Source: an uncultured Acetobacteraceae bacterium (lineage in GTDB: Bacteria > Pseudomonadota > Alphaproteobacteria > Acetobacterales > Acetobacteraceae). From it: DNA of 64,000 bases. Where the stretch lies: assembly GCA_903924985.1 (NCBI GenBank), contig CAIYDT010000117.1, positions 1 to 64,000 on the forward strand, given 5' to 3'. The notes under the pieces were generated by a model. The model was not told the DNA's origin and searched no databases. It worked only from the letters and a program-made list of their open reading frames with translations. The translations under genes were made by a program, and so were the position numbers. Positions 1-7,899 of the stretch are shown here, in pieces; position 1 is the first letter of the stretch; each line of letters starts with the position of its first letter.

Positions 1-69
1 CGTATCGTCATCGGCGGCGGGCATGGCAGATTCTGTCCGGGGCTGGAGAGTGGCGTCAGCACCCAATCT

Positions 70-1509
70 CTAAGCGATTCCAGATGGTTGTACCATGCCC
101 GTTTCTGAATCCCTGCTATGCGGTGAATAAGATGGGCTAAGTACGGTAATCGGCGTGACCTCCCGGATGCCAAGTTCGCGATGGAGGTAAAGCCGCAACT
201 CCGGCGCGCGATCCTGCGTGATGCCGCTGGTAAGCCACCCGCGGCTACTTACTTCCGGAAACAGTTCCTTGAGCTGGCCTTCATCAAGAAGTTCGCGAAG
301 AGCCTGTCCATCCGCGAGCAAGGCATGCCGCGCCGAAAGGTATCCGTTTCGCTGGTCCGGGAGGAGCTGCTCGTTCGCCAGCACGTTTTTAACATGCTCA
401 AAGAGTGGGGCGAACATACCGCCCTCAAATTTAGGACGGTCTAGGGGGAGGCTGTTTAAAGTCGCGACGTCCAGCATTCGATGGTCGCGCAGCCAGAGCA
501 ATGAACCAGCCAGAAGCTCCCCGGCCGTCCTCAAACAACCGATATTCCACGCATTGTCAGTCAGCACCGCGTCTCGGCTCGGCGTCGTCCGCAGCGGCCC
601 CTGAAGCAGAAAGCCGAGATGTGTTTCCACCACAGTCGGGAAGAAGACGTTCAGCATGGATCGAGCTATACGGCGGACTCGCCGGCGCCCAGTGGGCAGG
701 CCAACATCGAGTGCGAATGCGAGCTCAACACAGCCGATCTCGGCACCTTCCGGCCCCAATACCTGCCGAGAAAATATTAGCCAGTCCTCTTCGATGTCTG
801 CCTGCCCGGCCTGCTCACCGATGACCTTGACTTGCCGAGCTACACCGTCTTGGTGGATCGGCTGGTCGCGGAGGTACAGACCGGACGGGCCATCCTCAAC
901 AGTCCATTCGATTTGATCGATCTCTCGAAGAAACAGAAGGGTGTTAGCTCCCAGTGAGGCAAGTCCATTGGCAATGACGGATTGGTCCTCACGTGAGCTC
1001 AAAGGGAGGATGATGACCGTCTCTTCTATCTCTCGGTTCACTGCGTCCACTGCCACCGGACGGAGATAGTCCTCGATGGCGAAGTCTTCGGCCCCGGAGT
1101 GAACCTCGGGACGTTTAGTAAACGCATAGACGGACTTGAAACCGATACCGAAGCGGCCGATTGCCGTACGTTCTTTGGTGCTTTCGTTGATGCCGCAAAT
1201 GCCGCGGACGTCTCTCTCGTCGAACGGTGCGCCGAAATGGGATACGCGGAGGCACGTGTCAGTCAGGCAAAACTTGACCGAGCGCTTACCGTCCCACTCG
1301 CGACGCTTGCGTAGTGCATCTTCGGCATTTTGCAGCAGTTCATAGATGAAATGGTTCTTCTCAGTATAGCGTTCCGCTAAAAGCATGGGGCCTATGCGCT
1401 GCCAGTCCGTTCCGTAACGGCGTTCATTCTCCTGTGCCAGCATCACGTAGTCGACAGGCCGCGGCTTGGCTACAGCTAAGCCGTACATCGAGTTGTCATT
1501 CGGCATCAT
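70..1509 (-). CDS. Sacsin-like GHKL (HSP90-type) ATPase domain protein, frameshifted near its visible 3' end
   Basis: The protein carries an HSP90-type ATPase fold: the N-box reads ELLQNAEDAL and the lid/G2 segment reads GRFGIGFKSVY. This arrangement is typical of sacsin N-terminal ATPase-like proteins, which are usually much longer (often over 1000 residues). The start is placed at the MMPNDNS methionine; the longer ORF start adds an unlikely leader. The last ~26 residues after 'GIREVTP' look like out-of-frame sequence. A different frame from about position 155 down to position 1 is open and reads plausible protein (AWYNHLESLRDW). The gene therefore probably continues beyond the window and has a frameshift (mutation or sequencing error). 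Family members occur in defence islands, but the function here is unknown. Confidence 0.6.
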   Translation of the reverse strand: MMPNDNSMYGLAVAKPRPVDYVMLAQENERRYGTDWQRIGPMLLAERYTEKNHFIYELLQNAEDALRKRREWDGKRSVKFCLTDTCLRVSHFGAPFDERDVRGICGINESTKERTAIGRFGIGFKSVYAFTKRPEVHSGAEDFAIEDYLRPVAVDAVNREIEETVIILPLSSREDQSVIANGLASLGANTLLFLREIDQIEWTVEDGPSGLYLRDQPIHQDGVARQVKVIGEQAGQADIEEDWLIFSRQVLGPEGAEIGCVELAFALDVGLPTGRRRVRRIARSMLNVFFPTVVETHLGFLLQGPLRTTPSRDAVLTDNAWNIGCLRTAGELLAGSLLWLRDHRMLDVATLNSLPLDRPKFEGGMFAPLFEHVKNVLANEQLLPDQRNGYLSARHALLADGQALRELLDEGQLKELFPEVSSRGWLTSGITQDRAPELRLYLHRELGIREVTPITVLSPSYSPHSRDSETGMVQPSGIA

Positions 1510-1632
1510 GGCGTACCTTAGCGGGCTGCTGGCGATGCACCATATCGTGCATCCGGTAAAGGGATAGGCCAATTTGCTGACCAGCAATGTATATGGCCTG
1601 AAAAAGCGACATGCTCAATATCTCACATTAGC

Positions 1633-1887
1633 TCAATAACGCCACCGGCACTGCGCGATCATCACCGTGTCGTCCGTCACCCGATAAACCATCCGATGCT
1701 CCTCAGTCAGCCGCCGCGACCACCAGCCGGAGAACTCGCCCCGCAGGGGTTCCGGCTTGCCCGTCCCGGTGAACGGTGTCCGACTGCATTCCTTGATCAG
1801 GTTATTGAGCCGCGCAAGAATCTTGCGATCGGTCGTCTGCCAGAAAACATAGTCGTCCCATCCATTCGAACTGAATGCGACTTTCAC
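1633..1887 (-). CDS. yoeB: YoeB/Txe-family mRNA interferase toxin
   Basis: The 84-residue product matches the compact RelE/YoeB fold, ending in the family-typical 'RMVYRVTDDTVMIAQCRWRY', with Glu and Arg in 'LTEEHRMVYR' and a terminal His/Arg-Tyr-type tail. YoeB toxins bind the ribosomal A site and cleave mRNA. The start is GTG and overlaps the antitoxin stop in the sequence GTGA, a 4-base overlap that implies translational coupling to the upstream yefM. The length equals the normal family length, so the gene looks intact. Confidence 0.92.
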   Translation of the reverse strand: MKVAFSSNGWDDYVFWQTTDRKILARLNNLIKECSRTPFTGTGKPEPLRGEFSGWWSRRLTEEHRMVYRVTDDTVMIAQCRWRY

Positions 1888-2138
1888 TCAATCAGCTCAT
1901 GCACCGAACCACCGCCAGCTTCGAGTTCGGCGATCGACCGTAGCAGCCGCTCCGCATTCCGCGGACTGCTCAACAGGAACCGCGTCTCCTCCCACGACGC
2001 GTAATCCTCCAGCGACATCAGCACCGCCGCCGGCTTGCCGCGGTCACGGGTGATGATGACCGGGTTATGGTCGTTCACAACGCTGTCGAGCGTGGCGGCG
2101 AGGTTCCGGCGAAGCTCGCTGTAGGATGTGACTCGCAT
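1884..2138 (-). CDS. yefM: Phd/YefM-family antitoxin
   Basis: The product opens with MRVTSYSELRRNLAATLDSV, the standard YefM N-terminal DNA-binding/dimerisation segment, followed by 'VIITRDRGKPAAVLMSLEDYASWEET'. The acidic C-terminus (ELEAGGGSVHELIE) is the toxin-binding tail. The start is set at this internal ATG because the 12 extra residues of the longer ORF are not part of the family. It neutralises YoeB and autoregulates the operon with it in characterised homologues. The toxin gene follows with a 4-base overlap. Confidence 0.92.
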   Translation of the reverse strand: MRVTSYSELRRNLAATLDSVVNDHNPVIITRDRGKPAAVLMSLEDYASWEETRFLLSSPRNAERLLRSIAELEAGGGSVHELIE

Positions 2139-2472
2139 GGCCGGACGCGTACCGAACCGCGTACCAGAACGCAAGGTATTCCGCCCAGAGTTATCGCATA
2201 GGACTACGCGCCCGCCCCTTTCGTCATGTTCTGGTGTACCGAGGTCCTATGCGACGGCCCTGCGACCGCCCGCGACGGACCGGTCCTTATACCAAGCGAC
2301 GCGACCTTTGACTCATGCGACCGTGCCATGACGTGGAATAGCGTGCCATCGGTCATTCGTTCCGACGGCTGATACGACGTCCATACCAATCCTGACCTAC
2401 ATACCCTCGTATTAGGAATCCGATCATAAAAGTTCTTGCTCCGTTCCTCAGAACCTGCTACCACCATACCCA
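2139..2472. other. Intergenic stretch without a recognisable gene; holds an inverted repeat and GCGAC copies
   Basis: About 330 bases upstream of the yefM-yoeB operon. ORFs on either strand look like chance frames. It contains a perfect 11-base inverted repeat (2194-2204 and 2244-2254) and six copies of GCGAC between 2251 and 2321. The yefM promoter/operator is expected here, but no clear -35/-10 could be assigned. Confidence 0.5.
2194..2254. repeat. Perfect 11-bp inverted repeat upstream of yefM-yoeB
   Basis: TCGCATAGGAC at 2194-2204 is exactly reverse-complementary to GTCCTATGCGA at 2244-2254, with 39 bases between. It lies about 55 bases upstream of the yefM start. It could be an operator or a relic of a mobile element end; nothing in the sequence decides which. 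Confidence 0.6.
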
Positions 2473-3231
2473 ATGCCCCGAACAGCCCCAACCACCCCGG
2501 CCCCCACAAAACCCCGCCCCATCCCTGGGCGTATCGGGGCTGTTCTCAACGTGCTCGCCGTCCTCATCGCCCACGCCCGCCACTTCGCCGCGACCGCCGC
2601 CGCCCGCGTATCCGCCCCGGAATTCGCCACCGCCGCCGCCGTCTTCGGCACCTATGATCTCCCCACCCTCCGGCAGCGCATGCAACGCGGCATGCTCAGG
2701 GCACTCGCCCTGCAACACTATCTGTTCGCCCGCGCCGCCAGGGGCCGCAACCTGCGGTTCGCCTGGCCGCCTCGCGTCGAATTGCAACCCCACCACCGTC
2801 CTCCGGCCAAACCGGCCCCCCGCCCCCGCTCCGAACACGTCCACCCACGCCGTCCCGATCCCGCGCTGCTGGACCAAGGCGATCCGGATGCGTCCCGCCT
2901 GCCCACGCCCGAAGAACTCGCCGCCGAGGTACGCCGCCGCCCTGTCGGCCGTACCATCGCCTATATCTGCATGGACCTCGGCATCGCCCCCGGTCTCTGC
3001 GACGGCGACTTCTGGAACCGCGTCGAAAAAATCCTGCGGCGCTACGGCGGCAGCCTCCGCCGTCTGTACCAGGTGCGCGCGCGGCGCGAGGAATCCTTCC
3101 AGCGCGAACGCGACAGACGCCCGGACACCTGGCACATCGACTGGCGGGACCTGCGCCCACCAACCGTGCGCCGGGCGCTCGGCTGCCTGGTTGGGGAGCC
3201 TCCGCCAAGCGCGCTCCCAAGCGCGGCTTGA
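2473..3231 (+). CDS. Hypothetical protein, probably lineage-restricted
   Basis: A 252-residue soluble protein with a Pro/Arg-rich linker in the middle (about residues 100-135). The N-terminal part is Ala-rich and helical (AVLNVLAVLIAHARHFAATAAAR). The C-terminal part carries 'GRTIAYICMDLGIAPGLCDGDFWNRVEKILRRYGGSLRRLYQVR'. The codon pattern (strong GC at third positions) supports coding. From memory it resembles unnamed proteins found repeatedly in Acetobacteraceae, but I cannot name a domain and propose no function. It stands alone between the TA patch and the deacetylase pair. Confidence 0.6.
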   Translation: MPRTAPTTPAPTKPRPIPGRIGAVLNVLAVLIAHARHFAATAAARVSAPEFATAAAVFGTYDLPTLRQRMQRGMLRALALQHYLFARAARGRNLRFAWPPRVELQPHHRPPAKPAPRPRSEHVHPRRPDPALLDQGDPDASRLPTPEELAAEVRRRPVGRTIAYICMDLGIAPGLCDGDFWNRVEKILRRYGGSLRRLYQVRARREESFQRERDRRPDTWHIDWRDLRPPTVRRALGCLVGEPPPSALPSAA

Positions 3232-3333
3232 TAGGCACGTCTTTATTGTTATCATATCGTAACTTTATTCCCGCACTGGCGCTCCCCCCCAACCCCGGTA
3301 AACTCGGCACAGCCAAACCCGGGAACAGCGCCC

Positions 3334-4245
3334 ATGGACACCACCCTCGTCCCCTACTCCCCGATCCTCCACCGCCCCGCCCTGCGCTGGCCGAACGGCG
3401 CCCGCGTCGCCCTCTGGGTCGTGCCCAACATCGAGCACTACGAGTACCAGCCCAAATACGTCCGCGTCCGCGACCCCTGGCCGCGCAGCCCGCACCCGGA
3501 TGTGCTGGGTTACGCCACCCGCGACTACGGCAATCGGGTCGGGCTGTGGCGGCTGTTTGAGCTGACCGACGACCTGCGGATCCCCTGTACCGTCAGCCTG
3601 TCGATGACCGTCATCCAGCATTTCCCGGATATCCTGGAGGGCATGGAGAAACGCCAGTGGGAGCTGATGTCGCACGGCATCTATAACACCCGCTACCATT
3701 GGAATTTCTCGCCCGACGAAGAACGCGCGGCGATGCAGGAGTCTCGGGAGATCCACCGCAAGCTCACCGGCCGCGAGCAAAAAGGCTGGTTCAGCCCGGC
3801 CATCACCAACACGGTCAACACCTTCGACCTCGCGGCTGAGTGCGGTTTCTCCTACACCGCCGACCTGTATCACGACGACCAGCCTTTCCCGCTGCGAGTC
3901 AAAACCGGCTCGTTGCTGTCCCTGCCCTACACTGTCGAACTCAACGACGTCCTGTCCCACCGGCGCGGCGAGGAGGCCGAAGAATTCGCCCGCCAAATCC
4001 GCGATTATTTCGATACGGTCTACGCGGAAGGCGCCGAACAGGGACGGGTCATGTGTATCGCGTTGCACCCCTATTGGGTCGGGCAGCCGCACCGCATCAG
4101 GGCGGTCCGAGCGGCGCTGGAATACGTGCTGTCGCACTCCGGCGTCTGGCTGGCTCGCGGGTCGGAGATCGTGGATTGGTTCAACGCCAACCATTTACCG
4201 GCGATCGAATCCCACCTCGCGGCGCGGGAGGCGGCCAATGGTTGA
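3334..4245 (+). CDS. Polysaccharide deacetylase family protein (PuuE-like), first of a tandem pair
   Basis: 303 residues matching the NodB/PuuE-like carbohydrate esterase 4 fold. Recognisable elements are WPNGARVALWV near the N-terminus, DYGNRVGLWRLFELTDDL, MSHGIYNT, and the C-terminal LHPYWVGQPHRIRAVRAAL, which is the usual histidine-containing closing motif. The first canonical metal motif (TFDD) is replaced by 'NIEHYEY', as in several PuuE-type allantoinase relatives, so the substrate may not be a polysaccharide. The following gene is a paralogue and overlaps this one by 8 bases, so the two are probably co-translated and may form a heteromer. Substrate unknown. Confidence 0.8.
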   Translation: MDTTLVPYSPILHRPALRWPNGARVALWVVPNIEHYEYQPKYVRVRDPWPRSPHPDVLGYATRDYGNRVGLWRLFELTDDLRIPCTVSLSMTVIQHFPDILEGMEKRQWELMSHGIYNTRYHWNFSPDEERAAMQESREIHRKLTGREQKGWFSPAITNTVNTFDLAAECGFSYTADLYHDDQPFPLRVKTGSLLSLPYTVELNDVLSHRRGEEAEEFARQIRDYFDTVYAEGAEQGRVMCIALHPYWVGQPHRIRAVRAALEYVLSHSGVWLARGSEIVDWFNANHLPAIESHLAAREAANG

Positions 4246-5158
4246 GTTTTCCCCCTCCAACATCCCCCCGGTCAACGAACCGCGTCTCCCGGGGATGGAC
4301 CACGCGCACTATCCCTTCCGCAAACTGACCGACGCCCCGCGCTTCATATGGCCGAACGGCGCCCGCATCGCGCTGACGGTCACGCTGATGGTCGATCATT
4401 GGGAGCTCTCGCCGCCGGCCGACGCATACCCAGACCCTCGGATCGTGTCCCCATTGGGAAAATTCCACCCGGACTGGCTGACCTGGAGCCAGCGGGCGTA
4501 CGGAAACCGCGTCGGCATCTTCCGCATCCTGGATGTGCTGGACCAGTTCGGCCTGACGCCCTCCGTCGCGCTCGGTTCCGGGGCCGCCGAGCTGTGCCCC
4601 GAGTTGGTGGACGAGCTCAGCCGCCGCAATGCCTGCTTCATGGCGCACGGCGATTTCGCCAGCCGGCGGATCACCAGCAAGATGTCGGACGCCGAAGAAC
4701 GCGCGTTCATCGCCCGCGCCCGCGACGCCATCGCCAAAGCCGCCGGGGATGCCCCGCTCGGCTGGTGCGGGCAGGATTTCAACCAATCGGCCGACACGCC
4801 CGCGCGCCTGATCGAGGCCGGTTTCGAATACACCACGGATTGGGCCAACGACGACCGCCCGTACCTGCTGAACGGCAAACTGGTCGCCCTGCCGCCGCAG
4901 CCGGAATGGAACGACCTGGAGGCGATCCGCCTGCGCGGCGTCACCGTCCCGGTATGGGCCGACAATATCGCCGAGGCCTTCGCCGTATTGCACGAAGAAG
5001 GCGGCGGCACGTTCAACCTGACCTTGCATCCCTGGATCGCCGGCCAGCCGCACCGCATTCGTTATCTGCGGGAGGCACTCTCGAGGATCCTCGGCAAATC
5101 AGGTATTTGGCGAACGACAACCGACGAACTGGCCAAGGCGGCGCGCGCGCAGCTGTAA
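4238..5158 (+). CDS. Polysaccharide deacetylase family protein, second of the pair
   Basis: 306 residues, clearly homologous to the preceding gene (shared WPNGARIALTV, AYGNRVGIFRILD, LHPWIAGQPHRIRYLREAL). The metal-motif region reads 'LMVDHWELSP', again without the TFDD signature. The ATG lies inside the end of the upstream gene behind a good GGGAGGCGG ribosome site. The tandem, overlapping arrangement suggests a duplicated pair with divided roles. It is a candidate amidohydrolase on a small N-acyl substrate; this is inference from the PuuE-like features only. Confidence 0.8.
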   Translation: MVEFSPSNIPPVNEPRLPGMDHAHYPFRKLTDAPRFIWPNGARIALTVTLMVDHWELSPPADAYPDPRIVSPLGKFHPDWLTWSQRAYGNRVGIFRILDVLDQFGLTPSVALGSGAAELCPELVDELSRRNACFMAHGDFASRRITSKMSDAEERAFIARARDAIAKAAGDAPLGWCGQDFNQSADTPARLIEAGFEYTTDWANDDRPYLLNGKLVALPPQPEWNDLEAIRLRGVTVPVWADNIAEAFAVLHEEGGGTFNLTLHPWIAGQPHRIRYLREALSRILGKSGIWRTTTDELAKAARAQL

Positions 5159-5181
5159 CCCAACTGCAAGGACCACCGACG

Positions 5182-5616
5182 ATGCTCGCTCCTCAACCCC
5201 CAACCTGGGTCAACGACTTCAAGAAATTCATCATGCGCGGCAATGTTGTCGACCTCGCGGTCGGCATCATCATCGGCGCCGCGTTCACCAGCGTGGTCGG
5301 CAGCCTGGTGAAGGACGTCATCACCCCCGTGATCGGGCTGCTGACCGGCGGAGTAGATTTCTCCAACATCTTCATCACGCTGAAGGGGCAGCACTACGAC
5401 ACCCTGGCCGAGGCCCAGAAGGCCGGCGTGCCGACCATGAACGTGGGCCTGTTCATCAACGCGATCATCCAGTTCCTGATCGTCAGCTTCGCGGTGTTCT
5501 GGCTGGTGCGGGTGCTGACCCACCTCAAGGTCCGGGAAGATGCCGCGCCCGCCGGCTTGACCAAGACCGAGGTTTTGTTGGGGGAGATTCGGGATTTGTT
5601 GAAGGAGAAGGGGTGA
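5182..5616 (+). CDS. mscL: Large-conductance mechanosensitive channel MscL
   Basis: 144 residues. Cytoplasmic N-terminal helix (FKKFIMRGNVVDLAVGIIIGAAF), TM1 through VVGSLVKDVITPVIG, a periplasmic loop with 'LKGQHYDTLAEAQ', TM2 (INAIIQFLIVSFAVFWLVRVL) and a C-terminal helix rich in charged residues (LGEIRDLLKEKG). It opens under membrane tension to release solutes during hypo-osmotic shock. The ORF track fuses it to a long out-of-frame leader; the real start is the ATG behind GGACCACCGACG. The length is normal for the family. Confidence 0.96.
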   Translation: MLAPQPPTWVNDFKKFIMRGNVVDLAVGIIIGAAFTSVVGSLVKDVITPVIGLLTGGVDFSNIFITLKGQHYDTLAEAQKAGVPTMNVGLFINAIIQFLIVSFAVFWLVRVLTHLKVREDAAPAGLTKTEVLLGEIRDLLKEKG

Positions 5617-5626
5617 TATCGGCGTA

Positions 5627-6637
5627 ATGGCCTTTCCCCCCACCGTCGTCCCCGTCTCCATCGTCACCGGCTTTCTCGGTAGCGGCAAAACCACGTTGAT
5701 CGGGCGCATTCTGCGTACGCCCGGGTACGCTCGCACCGCCGTCATCGTGAACGAATTCGGAGAGGTCGGGTTAGACCACGACCTGATCGCCAAAAGCGAT
5801 GAGACGCTGCTGTCCCTGACCACTGGCTGCCTGTGCTGCGCCGTGCGCGGCGATCTGGTGGAAACCCTGCTGGACTTGTATTGCCGGCGCGACGCCGGGG
5901 AGATCGAATTCGACCGCGTGCTGATCGAGACCTCCGGCCTCGCCGATCCCGCGCCCATCCTGCACGCGCTGATGACCGACCCCGGCGTCACCCAAAGCTA
6001 CCAGATCGACAGCGTGATCGCGGTCGCCGATGCAGTCCACGGGGAAGGAACCTTGGACCGCCACACCGAGGCGCGGCGGCAAGCGGCCCTGGCCGATCGC
6101 CTGATTCTCAGCAAAACGGATGTCGCCGGCGATGCACCCGGTCTGCGGGCGCGCCTGTCCGCGATGAACCCAGGGGCGCCGGTCATACCTTCGGCGGATG
6201 TAACGCCGGACACGCTGTTCACCCCGTCCGACCCGGCCGCCCGCGCCCTGCGGTTGACGCAGTTACCAGACCAACCCGCCGCCTCTCCGTTCGGTCAGGC
6301 GCGCCACACGGATGGGATCGAGACGTTCGTCCTGCAGCGCGACACCCCGATGCCCGCCCTTGCTTTGACGCTGCTGCTTCAGGCCATGACGGAGCACTGC
6401 GGCGCTCGCCTGCTACGGGTAAAAGGGCTGGTCGACATCGCGGAAATGCTCGGCCGCCCCGCCGTCATCCATGGCGTCCAGCACGTCTTCTCCCCGCCCG
6501 AGTTTTTGGATCGTTGGCCCTCCGAAGACCGCACCACCCGCATCGTCTTCATCGCCCGCGACATCCCCCGTCACTTCCCCGCTCGGCTTTTGGCGGCGAT
6601 CGAGGCGGAAGTTCGGGACGAGATCGCCTCGTTCTGA
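5627..6637 (+). CDS. CobW/G3E-family GTPase (metal chaperone type)
   Basis: 336 residues with an N-terminal P-loop GFLGSGKTT, the CobW signature GCLCCAVRGDL (CxCC metal site), ETSGLADPAPI as the G3-type switch, and SKTD as the base-recognition motif. The C-terminal CobW_C domain includes 'LRVKGLVDI' and 'HGVQHVFSPPEFLDRWP'. Such G3E GTPases insert or deliver metals (zinc, cobalt, iron) to target proteins; the client is unknown. It starts 10 bases after mscL and may be read from the same transcript. Confidence 0.9.
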   Translation: MAFPPTVVPVSIVTGFLGSGKTTLIGRILRTPGYARTAVIVNEFGEVGLDHDLIAKSDETLLSLTTGCLCCAVRGDLVETLLDLYCRRDAGEIEFDRVLIETSGLADPAPILHALMTDPGVTQSYQIDSVIAVADAVHGEGTLDRHTEARRQAALADRLILSKTDVAGDAPGLRARLSAMNPGAPVIPSADVTPDTLFTPSDPAARALRLTQLPDQPAASPFGQARHTDGIETFVLQRDTPMPALALTLLLQAMTEHCGARLLRVKGLVDIAEMLGRPAVIHGVQHVFSPPEFLDRWPSEDRTTRIVFIARDIPRHFPARLLAAIEAEVRDEIASF

Positions 6638-6652
6638 TACACTCCCGCCATC

Positions 6653-7072
6653 ATGATCCGCATCACCCACTCCATCTGGCTGGACGAGAAAGCCATCGAA
6701 GAAAGCTTCATCCGAGCCTCGGGGCCCGGTGGGCAAAACGTCAATAAGGTATCGACGGCGGTGCTGCTGCGGGTGTCGCTGGACAAGGTCGACCTGCCGC
6801 CGCCCGTCCGCGCCCGCCTGGAGAAGCTGGCCGGCCGGCGCCTGACGCTCGACGGAGAACTGCTCATCACCAGCCAGCGCCACCGCACGCAGGAGCGCAA
6901 CCGGGTGGAGGCGATGGACTCCCTGATCAAGCTCATCCAGCGCGCCGCCGTCGCCCCCATCCGCCGCGTCGCCACCAAACCCAGCTTCGGGGCGAAGCAG
7001 CGGCGCGTGGATGAAAAGACCCATCGCGGCCGCACCAAGATGGCGCGTTCCGGCCCGGCGGAGCATGACTAA
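6653..7072 (+). CDS. arfB: Alternative ribosome-rescue factor / peptidyl-tRNA hydrolase ArfB
   Basis: 139 residues. The class I release factor signature GPGGQNVNKV sits at residues ~24-33, and the C-terminal tail is basic (KRRVDEKTHRGRTKMARSG), which in ArfB/YaeJ inserts into the empty mRNA channel. It hydrolyses peptidyl-tRNA on ribosomes stalled without a stop codon. It lacks the codon-recognition domain of RF1/RF2. It follows the CobW GTPase by 15 bases in the same direction. Confidence 0.95.
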   Translation: MIRITHSIWLDEKAIEESFIRASGPGGQNVNKVSTAVLLRVSLDKVDLPPPVRARLEKLAGRRLTLDGELLITSQRHRTQERNRVEAMDSLIKLIQRAAVAPIRRVATKPSFGAKQRRVDEKTHRGRTKMARSGPAEHD

Positions 7073-7086
7073 GGCGACATAGCGCG

Positions 7087-7218
7087 TTGCCCAACGAAAC
7101 ACTGCTCGCTTTGGCAACGGCCCTTGCTCTCGCCACCATGATCGGGTTCGAGCGGCAGTGGCGCCAGCGCTCCGTCGCCATCGAAAGTGCGACCTGGACG
7201 GTGAGTACGACGTCATAG
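7087..7218 (+). pseudogene. MgtC/SapB-like N-terminal remnant
   Basis: A short open frame reading 'NETLLALATALALATMIGFERQWRQR', which resembles the first membrane helix and GxERxWRxR motif of MgtC/SapB-family inner-membrane proteins. It then loses similarity and stops after 43 codons. The reverse strand just downstream reads 'CANANLVAAYDVV', vaguely like the LRTNALVA segment that would follow in MgtC, so an internal inversion is conceivable. It is too short to be functional and the assignment rests on one motif. Confidence 0.35.
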
Positions 7219-7236
7219 GCGGCAACGAGGTTGGCG

Positions 7237-7899
7237 TTAGCGCAGCGTCCCAACGCGTTCCACCAAAGCCCGCCGAGCCGCCGCCGCGTCGCGGCCTAAA
7301 GCCAACAATGCCGGCAGTTGCCTGGGCTGCCCGACGACCGACGCGATCACCCGCATCAGACCGATGGCGCCACTGTCGTCCAACGCGCAATGCGCGGCCG
7401 GTGGCAGGTCGCGCTCTGCTGGATCGCAGATGGCGCGCAGGACGGAGAAGGGCAGCCCATGTGCCTCCGCCGCGTGCGCGAGCGCACCGCTTTCCAGGTC
7501 GGCCGCGGCGCAGCCTGTTAAGACGAATAATTGGTTCTTGGCGGCAGCCGATGCCGCGATCCGGTCGGCCGCCAGCAGTGTGTGCGCGGTGCCGCCACCC
7601 AACAGTCTATTCAAGGCGGCGTTGGTCGCGACCGCGCGCCCCTGCGTCACCACCGCCTCCGGCACGATCACGGCGCCAGGGCGCAGCAGCGGATCCAGCC
7701 CACCCGCCAGCCCGAAGCTGATGAGCGCCGTAGCCCCCCGCCCTATCAGCCTTTGCACGGCGGCCTCCGCCCCGACCGCTGTGCCGCCGCCAGTCTCCAC
7801 CAAGGCAAAGCACCGCCGGGCAATCCGCGCCTCGGCGGTCAGTCCAACGACAACGCCGATGTTCTCGAACGAGGGGCGGTCAAAAGCCAAACGCGACAC
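7237..7899 (-). CDS. hpnG: Hopanoid-associated phosphorylase HpnG
   Basis: About 220 residues of the purine/uridine phosphorylase superfamily: 'IGVVVGLTAEARIARR' opening, 'ALISFGLAGGLDPLLRPGAVIVPEAV' and 'AADLESGALAHAAEAHGLPFSVLRAICDPAERDLP', which contains the acidic ESG-type nucleoside-site segment. In hopanoid synthesis HpnG removes adenine from adenosylhopane on the way to ribosyl and bacteriohopanetetrol products. The start is uncertain. The GTG chosen gives a 20-base overlap with the shc stop region, while the ORF track start lies deep inside shc. It is the last gene of the hpnE-shc-hpnG operon. Confidence 0.85.
   Translation of the reverse strand: MSRLAFDRPSFENIGVVVGLTAEARIARRCFALVETGGGTAVGAEAAVQRLIGRGATALISFGLAGGLDPLLRPGAVIVPEAVVTQGRAVATNAALNRLLGGGTAHTLLAADRIAASAAAKNQLFVLTGCAAADLESGALAHAAEAHGLPFSVLRAICDPAERDLPPAAHCALDDSGAIGLMRVIASVVGQPRQLPALLALGRDAAAARRALVERVGTLR

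Noticed and set aside
2204-2509. 101-residue minus-strand ORF upstream of yefM
   Set aside because: No protein-like pattern, and it crosses the repeat-bearing intergenic region and the start of the next gene; treated as a chance frame.
4348-5181. Long N-terminal extension of the ORF that ends as mscL (422 aa)
   Set aside because: The first ~278 residues are Arg/Pro-rich out-of-frame translation of the second deacetylase gene; only the last 144 residues are MscL.
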